Below, one piece after another: positions 1 through 6,033 of a DNA stretch of 11,854 bases. Below the pieces are notes generated by a model. The model was not told where the DNA came from. It ran no database searches and saw only the letters and a program-made list of their open reading frames with translations. Made by a program: the position numbers and the translations under genes. Position 1 is the first letter of the stretch. Each line of letters begins with the position of its first letter. Source of the stretch: an uncultured bacterium (lineage in GTDB: Bacteria; Patescibacteriota; Saccharimonadia; Saccharimonadales; Saccharimonadaceae). The stretch is taken from NCBI GenBank assembly GCA_938036745.1, contig CALHWG010000013.1:1-11854 (forward strand). The letters are read 5' to 3'.

Positions 1-10
1 TTTTTAAATA

Positions 11-39
11 TTGACATTTTAGTAAAAATATTATATACT
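11..39 (+). promoter_or_regulatory. Sigma-70-type promoter of the SAM riboswitch leader
   Basis: The -35 box TTGACA (11-16) and -10 box TATACT (34-39) are separated by exactly 17 bases. Transcription would start near 46 and run rightwards through the riboswitch at 101-197. This is the only convincing plus-strand promoter before the riboswitch, which suggests that the leader is still transcribed although no gene of its own follows it. Confidence 0.75.
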
Positions 40-100
40 AACTTCATAGCAAGATTATTTGAAAATCAAACTTAAAATTTCATAGAACAATCTAATATAA

Positions 101-197
101 ACTTATCAAGAGAGATACTAGGGAACGGCCCATTTTGAGTATCCAGCAACCTGTAAAAACAAGGTGCTAAATCCGGCATAAAAATGCAAAGATAAGG
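101..197 (+). promoter_or_regulatory. SAM-I (S-box) riboswitch aptamer
   Basis: An S-adenosylmethionine-sensing leader RNA. The order of conserved S-box blocks is intact: CTTATCAAGAGAG at the 5' side, a GGCCC loop, AGCAACC, AAGGTGCTAA-ATCC and a closing GATAAG. P1 pairs 102-107 (CTTATC) with 191-196 (GATAAG). A P2 stem is formed by GATAC (114-118) and GTATC (139-143), P3 by 149-154 with 159-165, and P4 by GCAT (176-179) with ATGC (184-187). In the S-box family, bound SAM stabilises P1 and favours termination. Here a terminator follows at 213-240. The odd point is context: the next gene, clpP, is on the opposite strand, so read-through would make RNA antisense to clpP and then clpC. No methionine or SAM gene is visible. 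The aptamer call rests on recognised consensus and pairings; the antisense role is inference. Confidence 0.9.
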
Positions 198-212
198 ATA
201 AGAATTTTAATT

Positions 213-240
213 CTCTTCCTTAGTGGAAGAGTTTTTTTTT
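213..240 (+). terminator. Intrinsic terminator of the SAM riboswitch, with a competing antiterminator
   Basis: The hairpin CTCTTCC (213-219), loop TTAGT, GGAAGAG (225-231) is followed by nine Ts (232-240). A mutually exclusive antiterminator is visible: TAAGGA (193-198) pairs with TCCTTA (217-222), and AGAATT (201-206) pairs with AATTCT next to a two-base loop. The antiterminator uses the 3' strand of aptamer stem P1 and the 5' strand of the terminator, which is the standard S-box switch layout. The final Ts overlap the complement of the stop codon of the truncated clpP. Confidence 0.88.
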
Positions 241-532
241 AGATAATAATATAAGCTTTATGTTTGATAAATTTAATCGTATCATAAATCGCCAAACCAT
301 CATAAACACTTCCACCAGGGCTATTAATGTAAAGTTTAATATCTTCATCTGGATTTTCGAAAGCCAAATGAAGAAGTTGCGCCACCACAACATTCGCCGT
401 GTGTGAATTCACGTCTTCACCCAAAAAAATAACTCGTTCTTTTAAAAGCCGCGAATAAATATCAAACGCTCGCTCGCCTCTATTAGTCTCTTCAACAACC
501 GTTGGAACTAAATAATTCTCTGTTTTTCGCAT
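239..532 (-). pseudogene. clpP: ClpP protease subunit, N-terminal fragment (3'-truncated)
   Basis: ClpP is the serine peptidase that forms a barrel with Clp ATPases such as ClpC. The 97 residues match the first half of the family: [21 protein letters not shown], then [25 protein letters not shown] and [12 protein letters not shown]. Similarity stops around residue 92, and five further residues lead to a stop. Full ClpP proteins are near 195 residues, so the part with the catalytic Ser (GQAASM motif), His and Asp is missing and this product cannot be a peptidase. The start is supported by AAGGAG five bases upstream, overlapping the clpC stop nine bases before, so the two genes were an operon. 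The stop codon falls in the T-tract of the opposing riboswitch terminator, so the break (about 255-262) joined clpP to foreign sequence, by rearrangement in the genome or in the assembly. I cannot tell which, or whether another clpP exists. Confidence 0.85.
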
Positions 533-541
533 TTTCTCTCC

Positions 542-3028
542 TTAATCTTTCGAAACTTCAATTATAATTTCACCATTTTTCGCACTCGACACAAATTGCG
601 TTCCTTTTGGCGGATTTTTCTCCAGAATTTCCTCGGCCAATTTGTGTTCAAGTAAATCCTCAATTGCGCGCCTAAGTGGCCTTGCTCCATTTTTAGCGTC
701 ATAACCCTTTTCAATAATAAAATCTTTCGCTGATTTTCGAACTTTCAAATTCAAACCTTTTCGAAGCAATCGATTATTTAAATCAGCTAAAAGGATATCA
801 AAAATCTTACCAATTTCAGTTTTCGAAAGTGATTGAAATGTAATAATTCCGTCGAATCGATTTAAAAGTTCAGGTTTTAGAACTTTTTCAAGAGCCCTTC
901 GAGCAAATTTTTCATTTTTTGAGTGATTCTTTTTTGAAGAACTTTCCGCCTCAAACCCGAGCGATTTTTCATTCATCATTTCGCTTGCACCAAGATTACT
1001 TGTTAAAATTACAACAGTGTTTTTGAACGAAACTTTCCGCCCTTCAGAATCCGTTAATTCACCATCTTCTAAGAGTTGCAAAAGTAAATTAAAAGTGTCG
1101 GGGTGAGCTTTTTCAATTTCATCAAAAAGCACTACGGAATATGGCTGACGGCGAATTTTCTCTGTTAAAGTTCCACCTTCACCATAACCAACATAACCAG
1201 CCGGTGCACCCAAAAGTTGCGAAGTTTTATGTTTTTCGCCAAATTCGCTCATATCAATTTTAATTAAAGATTTCGAACCGCCAAAAACCTCGTTTGCAAG
1301 CTGGCGTGAAAGTTCGGTTTTTCCAACACCAGTCGGACCAAGAAAAATAAACGAACCAATTGGACGATTTTCATCTGAAATCCCAGATTTATTACGGCGG
1401 ATCGCTTTCGAAATTTTCTCAATCGCCTCACTTTGACCAATCACCTTTTTAGAAAGATGTTTTTCAAGATTTTGAAGAATTTTTGCCTGATTTTTTGAAA
1501 TTTTTTGAACCGGAATGTTAGTTTTTAAAGAAATCGCTCGTGCCACATAATCGCTCGTTAAAATAATTTTTTTCGAACTTTTTGCTTTTTGCTCTTCTTC
1601 ACTAAGTTTCTTTCTAAGTTGTGAAATTCGCGTTTTATAGAGAGCTGCACCTTCGAAATCTTCATTTTCTGCCGCTCGAATTTGCTTTTCATTTAATTTT
1701 TCAATCTCGCGCGAGAATTCTAAAATTTTATTCGGTTTCGACACCTTCTCGCTCGCAGCTAGCGCACCAGCCTCATCTAAAATATCAATAGCTTTATCTG
1801 GCATTTGGCGGTCAAAAATATATCTCGCACTCATATCAACGATTTCACCCAAAACTTCATCAGAAACTTCAATATTATGATATTTTTCATATTTTTCTCG
1901 CAAACCTTTTAAAATATCAATCGTTTCATTTAAGCTTGGTTCTTCAACCTGAACAGATTGAAAACGCCGATTCAATGCAGAATCTTTTTCAATCGATTTT
2001 TTAAATTCGTCAAAAGTTGTAGCACCGATTAGTTTAATTTTTCCACGAGCGAGTGCTGGCTTTAAAATATTTGCCGCATCCATTGCGCCTTCCGCCGAAC
2101 CAGTTCCTGCTAAAAGATGGATTTCATCAATAAATGCAATAATTTCTTGATGTTTTTCAAGCGTTTTAATTACATTTTTTAGCCGCTCTTCAAATTGACC
2201 ACGAAATTTCGTACCAGCCAACATTCCAGCTAAATCAATTTCAAAAATTCGCTTTCCAATTAGTTGTGATGGGACTTGTTCTTTCGAAATTTTTTGAGCA
2301 AGAAGCTCAACTACAGCGGTTTTTCCAACTCCAGCTTCACCAATCAAAACTGGGTTCGATTTCGTGCGACGAAGCAAAACCGTAATTAATCTCTGAACTT
2401 CAGTTTCACGCCCAATTACTGGATCGAGTTCGCCATTTTTGGCTTTTTCTGTCAAATCTTCGCCAAATTTCTTCAAAATTGCAATTTCACGGCTTGATTG
2501 CTGCTTCTCTGAATTCTTTCGAAAGCTTTTTTGTTCAATCTCATCAATTCCCTCAGCTGAATTTTCGTTCGAAAACAAAATATCAAAAGCATTCACTAGC
2601 CCCTCAATATCAGCCCCGGTTTGCCGAAGTACAACCTGCAATTTTAAATCTTTTTGCTTTAAAATTGAGAAAAGCAGGTTTTTTGTGCCAATTTCATTAT
2701 CGTCACCAGAAATTAAACTCGCCATTTTTAATGCAAAAACTGCACGGTCGGTTAAGGCTCGCACATTTGGATTTGCAAAATCTGGTAAACTTTTCGAAAC
2801 TGGCGGATTTTCAACAAAAAAATCATATAAATCTTCAAACTTTAAGCCGTATTCATATGCTAAAGTTGCCGCCGAAGATTCGCGATTTGCCAAAATTCCT
2901 AACAAAATATGTTCAATTCCAATGTAGCCAGTTTTAAATTTACGAGAGAAGAATTCTGCCCGTTCCAAACTTTTATGCGAATTTTCACTCATTCGCGAAA
3001 TAATTTCTTGAAAATCTTCAGGTATCAT
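542..3028 (-). CDS. clpC: ATP-dependent Clp protease ATPase subunit ClpC (class I Hsp100)
   Basis: A hexameric AAA+ unfoldase that threads proteins into ClpP or disaggregates them. At 828 residues it has the usual ClpC length. Visible in order: Clp_N repeat domain (about 1-150); first AAA+ domain with Walker [10 protein letters not shown] (230-238), Walker [10 protein letters not shown] (296-304) and Arg-finger region ALNRRF; a UVR-like coiled segment (about 438-478), which separates ClpC from ClpB and ClpA; second AAA+ domain with Walker [10 protein letters not shown] (564-572), pore loop GYVGY (611-615), Walker [12 protein letters not shown] (632-642) and sensor-2 GARPLRR (781-787). An LGF tripeptide (690-692) sits where ClpP-docking loops lie, so the ATPase still looks built for a peptidase although the adjacent clpP is broken. 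No Shine-Dalgarno sequence precedes ATG 3028; the -10 box ends six bases upstream, so the mRNA is probably leaderless. A CIRCE operator overlaps the promoter, implying heat-shock control by HrcA. Confidence 0.95.
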   Translation of the reverse strand: MIPEDFQEIISRMSENSHKSLERAEFFSRKFKTGYIGIEHILLGILANRESSAATLAYEYGLKFEDLYDFFVENPPVSKSLPDFANPNVRALTDRAVFALKMASLISGDDNEIGTKNLLFSILKQKDLKLQVVLRQTGADIEGLVNAFDILFSNENSAEGIDEIEQKSFRKNSEKQQSSREIAILKKFGEDLTEKAKNGELDPVIGRETEVQRLITVLLRRTKSNPVLIGEAGVGKTAVVELLAQKISKEQVPSQLIGKRIFEIDLAGMLAGTKFRGQFEERLKNVIKTLEKHQEIIAFIDEIHLLAGTGSAEGAMDAANILKPALARGKIKLIGATTFDEFKKSIEKDSALNRRFQSVQVEEPSLNETIDILKGLREKYEKYHNIEVSDEVLGEIVDMSARYIFDRQMPDKAIDILDEAGALAASEKVSKPNKILEFSREIEKLNEKQIRAAENEDFEGAALYKTRISQLRKKLSEEEQKAKSSKKIILTSDYVARAISLKTNIPVQKISKNQAKILQNLEKHLSKKVIGQSEAIEKISKAIRRNKSGISDENRPIGSFIFLGPTGVGKTELSRQLANEVFGGSKSLIKIDMSEFGEKHKTSQLLGAPAGYVGYGEGGTLTEKIRRQPYSVVLFDEIEKAHPDTFNLLLQLLEDGELTDSEGRKVSFKNTVVILTSNLGASEMMNEKSLGFEAESSSKKNHSKNEKFARRALEKVLKPELLNRFDGIITFQSLSKTEIGKIFDILLADLNNRLLRKGLNLKVRKSAKDFIIEKGYDAKNGARPLRRAIEDLLEHKLAEEILEKNPPKGTQFVSSAKNGEIIIEVSKD

Positions 3029-3034
3029 AACTCT

Positions 3035-3063
3035 ATTTTATCATACTTTTAGCACTCTTACAA
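3035..3063 (-). promoter_or_regulatory. clpC promoter, leaderless geometry
   Basis: On the minus strand the -35 box TTGTAA (complement of 3058-3063) and -10 box TAAAAT (complement of 3035-3040) are 17 bases apart. Six bases separate the -10 box from the clpC ATG, placing the expected start point on or beside the A of ATG. The CIRCE operator covers the -35 box and half of the spacer, so HrcA binding would block polymerase directly. Confidence 0.65.
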
Positions 3064-3075
3064 TATGAGTGCTAA
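3049..3075. promoter_or_regulatory. CIRCE element (HrcA operator)
   Basis: A perfect inverted repeat: TTAGCACTC (3049-3057), nine bases, GAGTGCTAA (3067-3075). This is the canonical CIRCE consensus bound by the heat-shock repressor HrcA. It overlaps the clpC promoter and ends 16 bases before the -35 box of the divergent ogt promoter, so clpC is the clear target and ogt a possible second one. hrcA, groEL and dnaK are not in the window. Confidence 0.95.
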
Positions 3076-3091
3076 TAATTTCTTATTTTAT

Positions 3092-3120
3092 TTGACTTTT
3101 TAGGCTTTTTTATATATAAT
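3092..3120 (+). promoter_or_regulatory. ogt promoter
   Basis: TTGACT (3092-3097), 17 bases, TATAAT (3115-3120). The expected start near 3127 leaves a leader of about six bases before ATG 3133, too short for a Shine-Dalgarno sequence, and none is present. Confidence 0.75.
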
Positions 3121-3132
3121 TGTCATATTAAA

Positions 3133-3639
3133 ATGCGTGAACTAAAACTTTCTAAAATTCAAACGCCCCTTGGCGAAATGACGGCAATCGCTCACGACGA
3201 TGCTTTGGTTTTTTTGGAGTTTCAAGATAATGAAAATTTCGAAAAAGATTTAGCTCAAATTAAAGAGTTTTTTGAAGTTGAAAATATCGAAGAAGGCGAA
3301 AATCTACCAATTAAACAAATACGCATTGAACTTGAAGATTATTTTAAACACCCTTTTGCAGGTTTTAAAACACCAATCGAAATGATTGGAACAGATTTTC
3401 AAAAACAGGTTTGGGAGGAGCTTCAAAATATTCGCTCCGGCTCAACCTCAACATATTCTGAAATTGCTGAAAAAATTGAAAATCCTAATGCCGTTCGTGC
3501 GGTTGGCAACGCTCTGAACGCAAATAAGCTTTCCATAATTATTCCATGTCATCGAGTTCTTACAAAAGATATGGATTTTGGCGGTTATAACGGAGGGCAA
3601 AACCGTAAAAGCTGGCTTCTTCAACATGAGGGGATTTAA
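3133..3639 (+). CDS. ogt: Methylated-DNA--[protein]-cysteine S-methyltransferase (O6-alkylguanine repair)
   Basis: A suicide repair protein that moves the alkyl group from O6-alkylguanine in DNA to its own cysteine. The 168 residues contain an N-terminal domain (about 1-80), as in Ogt/MGMT proteins, and the conserved C-terminal DNA-binding domain. That domain carries the active-site motif IPCHR with Cys139, the helix-turn-helix with a TYSEIA segment (Tyr108 is the likely base-flipping Tyr) and RAVGNA (Arg122 is the likely arginine finger), then the GG-N-RK-WLL-HEG C-terminal signature. The length matches stand-alone Ogt. It is the only plus-strand gene seen, transcribed divergently from clpC across the CIRCE operator and convergently with galU. 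With no Shine-Dalgarno sequence and about a six-base leader, it looks effectively leaderless. Confidence 0.93.
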   Translation: MRELKLSKIQTPLGEMTAIAHDDALVFLEFQDNENFEKDLAQIKEFFEVENIEEGENLPIKQIRIELEDYFKHPFAGFKTPIEMIGTDFQKQVWEELQNIRSGSTSTYSEIAEKIENPNAVRAVGNALNANKLSIIIPCHRVLTKDMDFGGYNGGQNRKSWLLQHEGI

Positions 3640-3647
3640 ACAAATTT

Positions 3648-3674
3648 AAAAGCACTCACGCGAGTGCTTTTTTT
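3648..3674 (+). terminator. ogt terminator, probably also serving galU
   Basis: AAAAGCACTC (3648-3657), loop ACGC, GAGTGCTTTT (3662-3671) and a T-tract to 3674. On the minus strand the same hairpin follows the galU stop by a few bases and is followed by TTTTAAATTT, so it can work in both directions between convergent genes. The stem core AGCACTC/GAGTGCT equals the core of the CIRCE half-sites 570 bases away, but the 4-base spacing rules out a normal HrcA site. Confidence 0.88.
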
Positions 3675-3679
3675 GGAGG

Positions 3680-4642
3680 CTATTTTTCGAAAAACTTTAT
3701 AATCTTGTGAAGCTCTTCAAGATATTCACCAGATTCATCTTGTGCCAACATCATCGCTGGGACAGATAATGAATAATCAAAACCATTCCCGCTATCGCAA
3801 TACCAGCCATCTCTAATTTGAACAGCATAGAATTTTTCACCATTATCAATAGCATGCTGAATTGCTAATTGGAGCATCAGCTCGCCATTGGGATTTTTCT
3901 GCCATTCAGCTAAATTCCACGCTAACGACTCGAGATAATTATTTTTGAAAATCCACGCACAAACGCTTGCAAGATTACTTTTCGCGTTCTCAACACCTGG
4001 TTTTTCATCAATCCGCTCAACATCAACGACCAAATTCCCACTAGAACCTTTTTCGCGTGACACAATCAAACCTGCAACGATGCCGTATTTATCAAATTCA
4101 GAATCATTGAGAACTTCTTTTGCTGCCATAACACTTCCGTCAAACTTCTGATAAGTTTCGAACATCTGTAGAAATTCGTTCTTTTTACTGTTTTTAATTG
4201 CGAAAATATCATCCGGCAAAACATACCAGAAATCATCTTCACCGATAAATTCAATAACTTCTGGTGTTGAAATTGGTGCCTGATTACCACAGGCAACGCA
4301 ATGTTGCAAAATGAAATTCTTTGGAGCAAGAAGCTCAACACGCTCAATTTTTTCAGCAAATTTAGCTTTTCCTTTTTTTCGAAGTGAATCTGCAAGTTCT
4401 CGCTTAATCTCGAAAACCTGCCTGATATCGTTTTTTTCAGGGCTAATCACTATCGCGATATTTTTAGTCGAAATACCAATCTCTAACAGTTTTTCAATCT
4501 GAATACAGATGATATTTTGTAAAAAACCGTCAAATGGCAAAGGAATTAACTCCTTCGAAAAAGCCGTAGTTGCCGGATATACCCGAGTTCCTTTTCCTGC
4601 AGCGGGAATTATGACCTTCATATTTTCGATCTTACTTGACAT
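3680..4642 (-). CDS. galU: UTP--glucose-1-phosphate uridylyltransferase (GalU-type nucleotidyltransferase)
   Basis: Predicted to make UDP-glucose from UTP and glucose-1-phosphate for envelope sugars. The 320 residues show the nucleotidyltransferase signature near the N-terminus (AAGKGTRVYPATTAFSKEL, 14-32), where GalU usually reads P-K-E rather than S-K-E. There follow VLPDDIF (141-147; the Asp pair is expected to bind the metal), KYGIVAG, DEKPG (212-216; the Lys is expected to contact sugar phosphate), the region LASVCAWIF typical of GalU, and WYCDSGNGFDY (280-290) near the end. Length fits GalU (about 290-330). A related specificity such as another sugar-1-phosphate nucleotidyltransferase cannot be excluded because the sequence is divergent. 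The start at 4642 is supported by AGGAGG eight bases upstream. It is a single-gene unit with its own promoter inside the nusA terminator region. Confidence 0.85.
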   Translation of the reverse strand: MSSKIENMKVIIPAAGKGTRVYPATTAFSKELIPLPFDGFLQNIICIQIEKLLEIGISTKNIAIVISPEKNDIRQVFEIKRELADSLRKKGKAKFAEKIERVELLAPKNFILQHCVACGNQAPISTPEVIEFIGEDDFWYVLPDDIFAIKNSKKNEFLQMFETYQKFDGSVMAAKEVLNDSEFDKYGIVAGLIVSREKGSSGNLVVDVERIDEKPGVENAKSNLASVCAWIFKNNYLESLAWNLAEWQKNPNGELMLQLAIQHAIDNGEKFYAVQIRDGWYCDSGNGFDYSLSVPAMMLAQDESGEYLEELHKIIKFFEK

Positions 4643-4693
4643 AAAAATGTCCTCCTTTTTTAAGTACTTTGGTTGCCCAAAGCCAATGCAATA

Positions 4694-4722
4694 ATTATAA
4701 CACGAGAAAAGCTAGCAGTCAA
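4694..4722 (-). promoter_or_regulatory. galU promoter nested in the nusA terminator
   Basis: On the minus strand TTGACT (complement of 4717-4722) and TATAAT (complement of 4694-4699) are 17 bases apart. The -35 box occupies part of the stem and loop of the terminator hairpin at 4711-4732. Expected start is near 4687, giving a 45-base leader that includes the AGGAGG site. Confidence 0.78.
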
Positions 4723-4733
4723 CTCTGCTAGCT
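4707..4733 (-). terminator. nusA terminator
   Basis: A perfect 8-bp inverted repeat, GCTAGCAG (4711-4718) and CTGCTAGC (4725-4732), six-base loop, beginning eleven bases past the nusA stop. The minus-strand sequence after the stem is TTTTCTCG, a short T-run, so efficiency may be moderate. Confidence 0.72.
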
Positions 4734-4743
4734 CTTAAAATGT

Positions 4744-5940
4744 TTATTGCTCTTCTCCGCCGAATTCCTCGCGGTCACTTTCATCTCCGTCGAGGTTTTC
4801 AACAACTTCGCTTTCAGTCGCTTCATTTAAAGCGCTAAACAAGCCGTCTTCAACATTCCCTCGTGGTTTTTTCTCGGTAGATTTAGCAAGTTCAATATCG
4901 AGTTCGAAACCAGTTAGTCGATTTGCAAGGCGAACATTCTGCCCAGCGCGGCCAATCGCAACACTTTGTTGATCTTCACTCACAAGCACAGTTGCTCGTT
5001 TGCGTTCGTTTTCACCAGTTTCTTTAATTTGAACTTCAACAACTTCTGCAGGACTTAACGCCTCACGGATAAATTCGCTTGGGTTTTCGCTCCAAGTTAC
5101 AATATCAATTTTTTCACGTTCACCAATTTCATTCATAACAGATTGAACTCGCACACCGCGACTACCAACGAAAGTTCCAACTGGATCAACACCGTTCATG
5201 ATTGAACGAACCGCCATCTTAGTTCGGCGACCAGCCTCACGAGCAATCGCAACAATTTCAACCATTCCAGTTTCTAATTCTGGCACTTCTTGTTCGAAAA
5301 GAATTTCAACGAATTTAGCATCTGCACGTGAAAGAATCAATTCTGGTGCACGACCATCTCGTTCAATTTCTTTAACAAGAACTTTAATCCGCTGGCCAAC
5401 ACTAAAATATTCACCATTAATTTGTTCGCGGAGTGGCATAACTCCATTTGCTTTTCCTAAATCGATTCTCACAAATCGTTGGTCAATTTTCGAAACCGAA
5501 CCACTTACAATAGTACCAACTTTATCTTCGAATTCTTCAAGAATAATCTCACGCTCAGCTTCGCGAAGTCGCTGCAAAACAACTTGTTTAGCAGTTTGGG
5601 CAGCCACACGACCAAAAGTTTCAACCGGGAACTTCTCTTCAACAATTTCGCCAATTTCAGCATTCGCATCAAGTTTTTTCGCGTCTTCAAGAGAGATCTC
5701 GTTATTAATATTATAAGCTTCTTCACCGTCAACAACTTCATATTGCACAAAAACTTCGGCATCACCAGTTTGAGTATTTAGTTCTGCTCGAACATTTTGG
5801 TCGCGATTTCCGTTTTCGCGTCGCCAAGCAGCCGCAATCGCCATCTCAATAACTTCTAAAACTTTTTCTTCTGGTAAATTTTTTTCAGCTGCAATTATTT
5901 TTGCCGCCAACATCATTTGTTTAATATTTAAATCTTCCAT
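4744..5940 (-). CDS. nusA: Transcription termination/antitermination factor NusA
   Basis: An RNA polymerase-binding factor controlling pausing and termination. From the ATG at 5940 the protein has 398 residues: N-terminal polymerase-binding domain (1 to about 130); S1 domain (about 139-205, GTIVSGSVSKID..FVRIDLG); KH1 with GSRGVRV (259-265), preceded by the family-typical DPVGTFVG; KH2 with AIGRAGQNVRLAN (328-340); and an acidic tail rich in Glu and Asp (about 370-398). Helical acidic repeats of the E. coli type are absent. I prefer 5940 because AAAGGA lies five bases upstream and the product then starts like other NusA proteins. An in-frame GTG at 5994 would add 18 residues and lies at the predicted transcription start, so a leaderless longer form is possible. 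It lies 93 bases after recG, without a clear terminator between, so read-through from recG may add to its own promoter. Confidence 0.95.
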   Translation of the reverse strand: MEDLNIKQMMLAAKIIAAEKNLPEEKVLEVIEMAIAAAWRRENGNRDQNVRAELNTQTGDAEVFVQYEVVDGEEAYNINNEISLEDAKKLDANAEIGEIVEEKFPVETFGRVAAQTAKQVVLQRLREAEREIILEEFEDKVGTIVSGSVSKIDQRFVRIDLGKANGVMPLREQINGEYFSVGQRIKVLVKEIERDGRAPELILSRADAKFVEILFEQEVPELETGMVEIVAIAREAGRRTKMAVRSIMNGVDPVGTFVGSRGVRVQSVMNEIGEREKIDIVTWSENPSEFIREALSPAEVVEVQIKETGENERKRATVLVSEDQQSVAIGRAGQNVRLANRLTGFELDIELAKSTEKKPRGNVEDGLFSALNEATESEVVENLDGDESDREEFGGEEQ

Positions 5941-5967
5941 TTTATCCTTTCGAAATAATTTCTTATG

Positions 5968-5991
5968 AAAAATGCCGACCTGCTGGCCGAC
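5968..5991 (-). promoter_or_regulatory. Hairpin plus T-run in the nusA leader (candidate attenuator)
   Basis: Minus-strand GTCGGCC (5991-5985), loop AGCA, GGTCGGC (5980-5974) form seven pairs, two of them G-U, followed by ATTTTTC. It begins about four bases after the predicted transcription start. B. subtilis nusA is known to be autoregulated by a NusA-dependent terminator in its leader, so an analogous role is conceivable. The extreme closeness to the 5' end equally allows a simple RNA-stability hairpin. Confidence 0.45.
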
Positions 5992-6000
5992 CACTTTTCA

Positions 6001-6029
6001 ATTTTAGCACAATTTATTTTTTTCGTCAA
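6001..6029 (-). promoter_or_regulatory. nusA promoter
   Basis: Minus-strand TTGACG (complement of 6024-6029), 17 bases, TAAAAT (complement of 6001-6006). The -35 box starts five bases after the recG stop codon. Expected start is about 5994, leaving a 54-base leader to the preferred ATG. Confidence 0.72.
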
Positions 6030-6033
6030 GCTT

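Noticed and set aside
260-406. A 48-codon plus-strand frame just after the riboswitch terminator, possible regulated gene
   Set aside because: It is antisense to conserved clpP codons, has no ribosome-binding site and matches nothing I recognise; the coding signal belongs to clpP.
2439-2937. Two long plus-strand frames of 152 and 162 codons
   Set aside because: They are shadows of the Clp_N domain of clpC on the opposite strand, with no promoter or ribosome-binding site.
3648-3674. Second CIRCE element
   Set aside because: The half-site cores match but the spacer is 4 instead of 9 bases, and a T-tract follows, so it is a terminator.
5198-5781. Plus-strand frames of 172 and 100 codons opposite nusA
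   Set aside because: Antisense shadows of the conserved NusA S1 and N-terminal regions.
5974-5991. Direct repeat GGTCGGC-N5-GGTCGGC as a protein-binding iteron
   Set aside because: Only two copies, and the same bases are better explained as a G-U-containing hairpin in the nusA leader.
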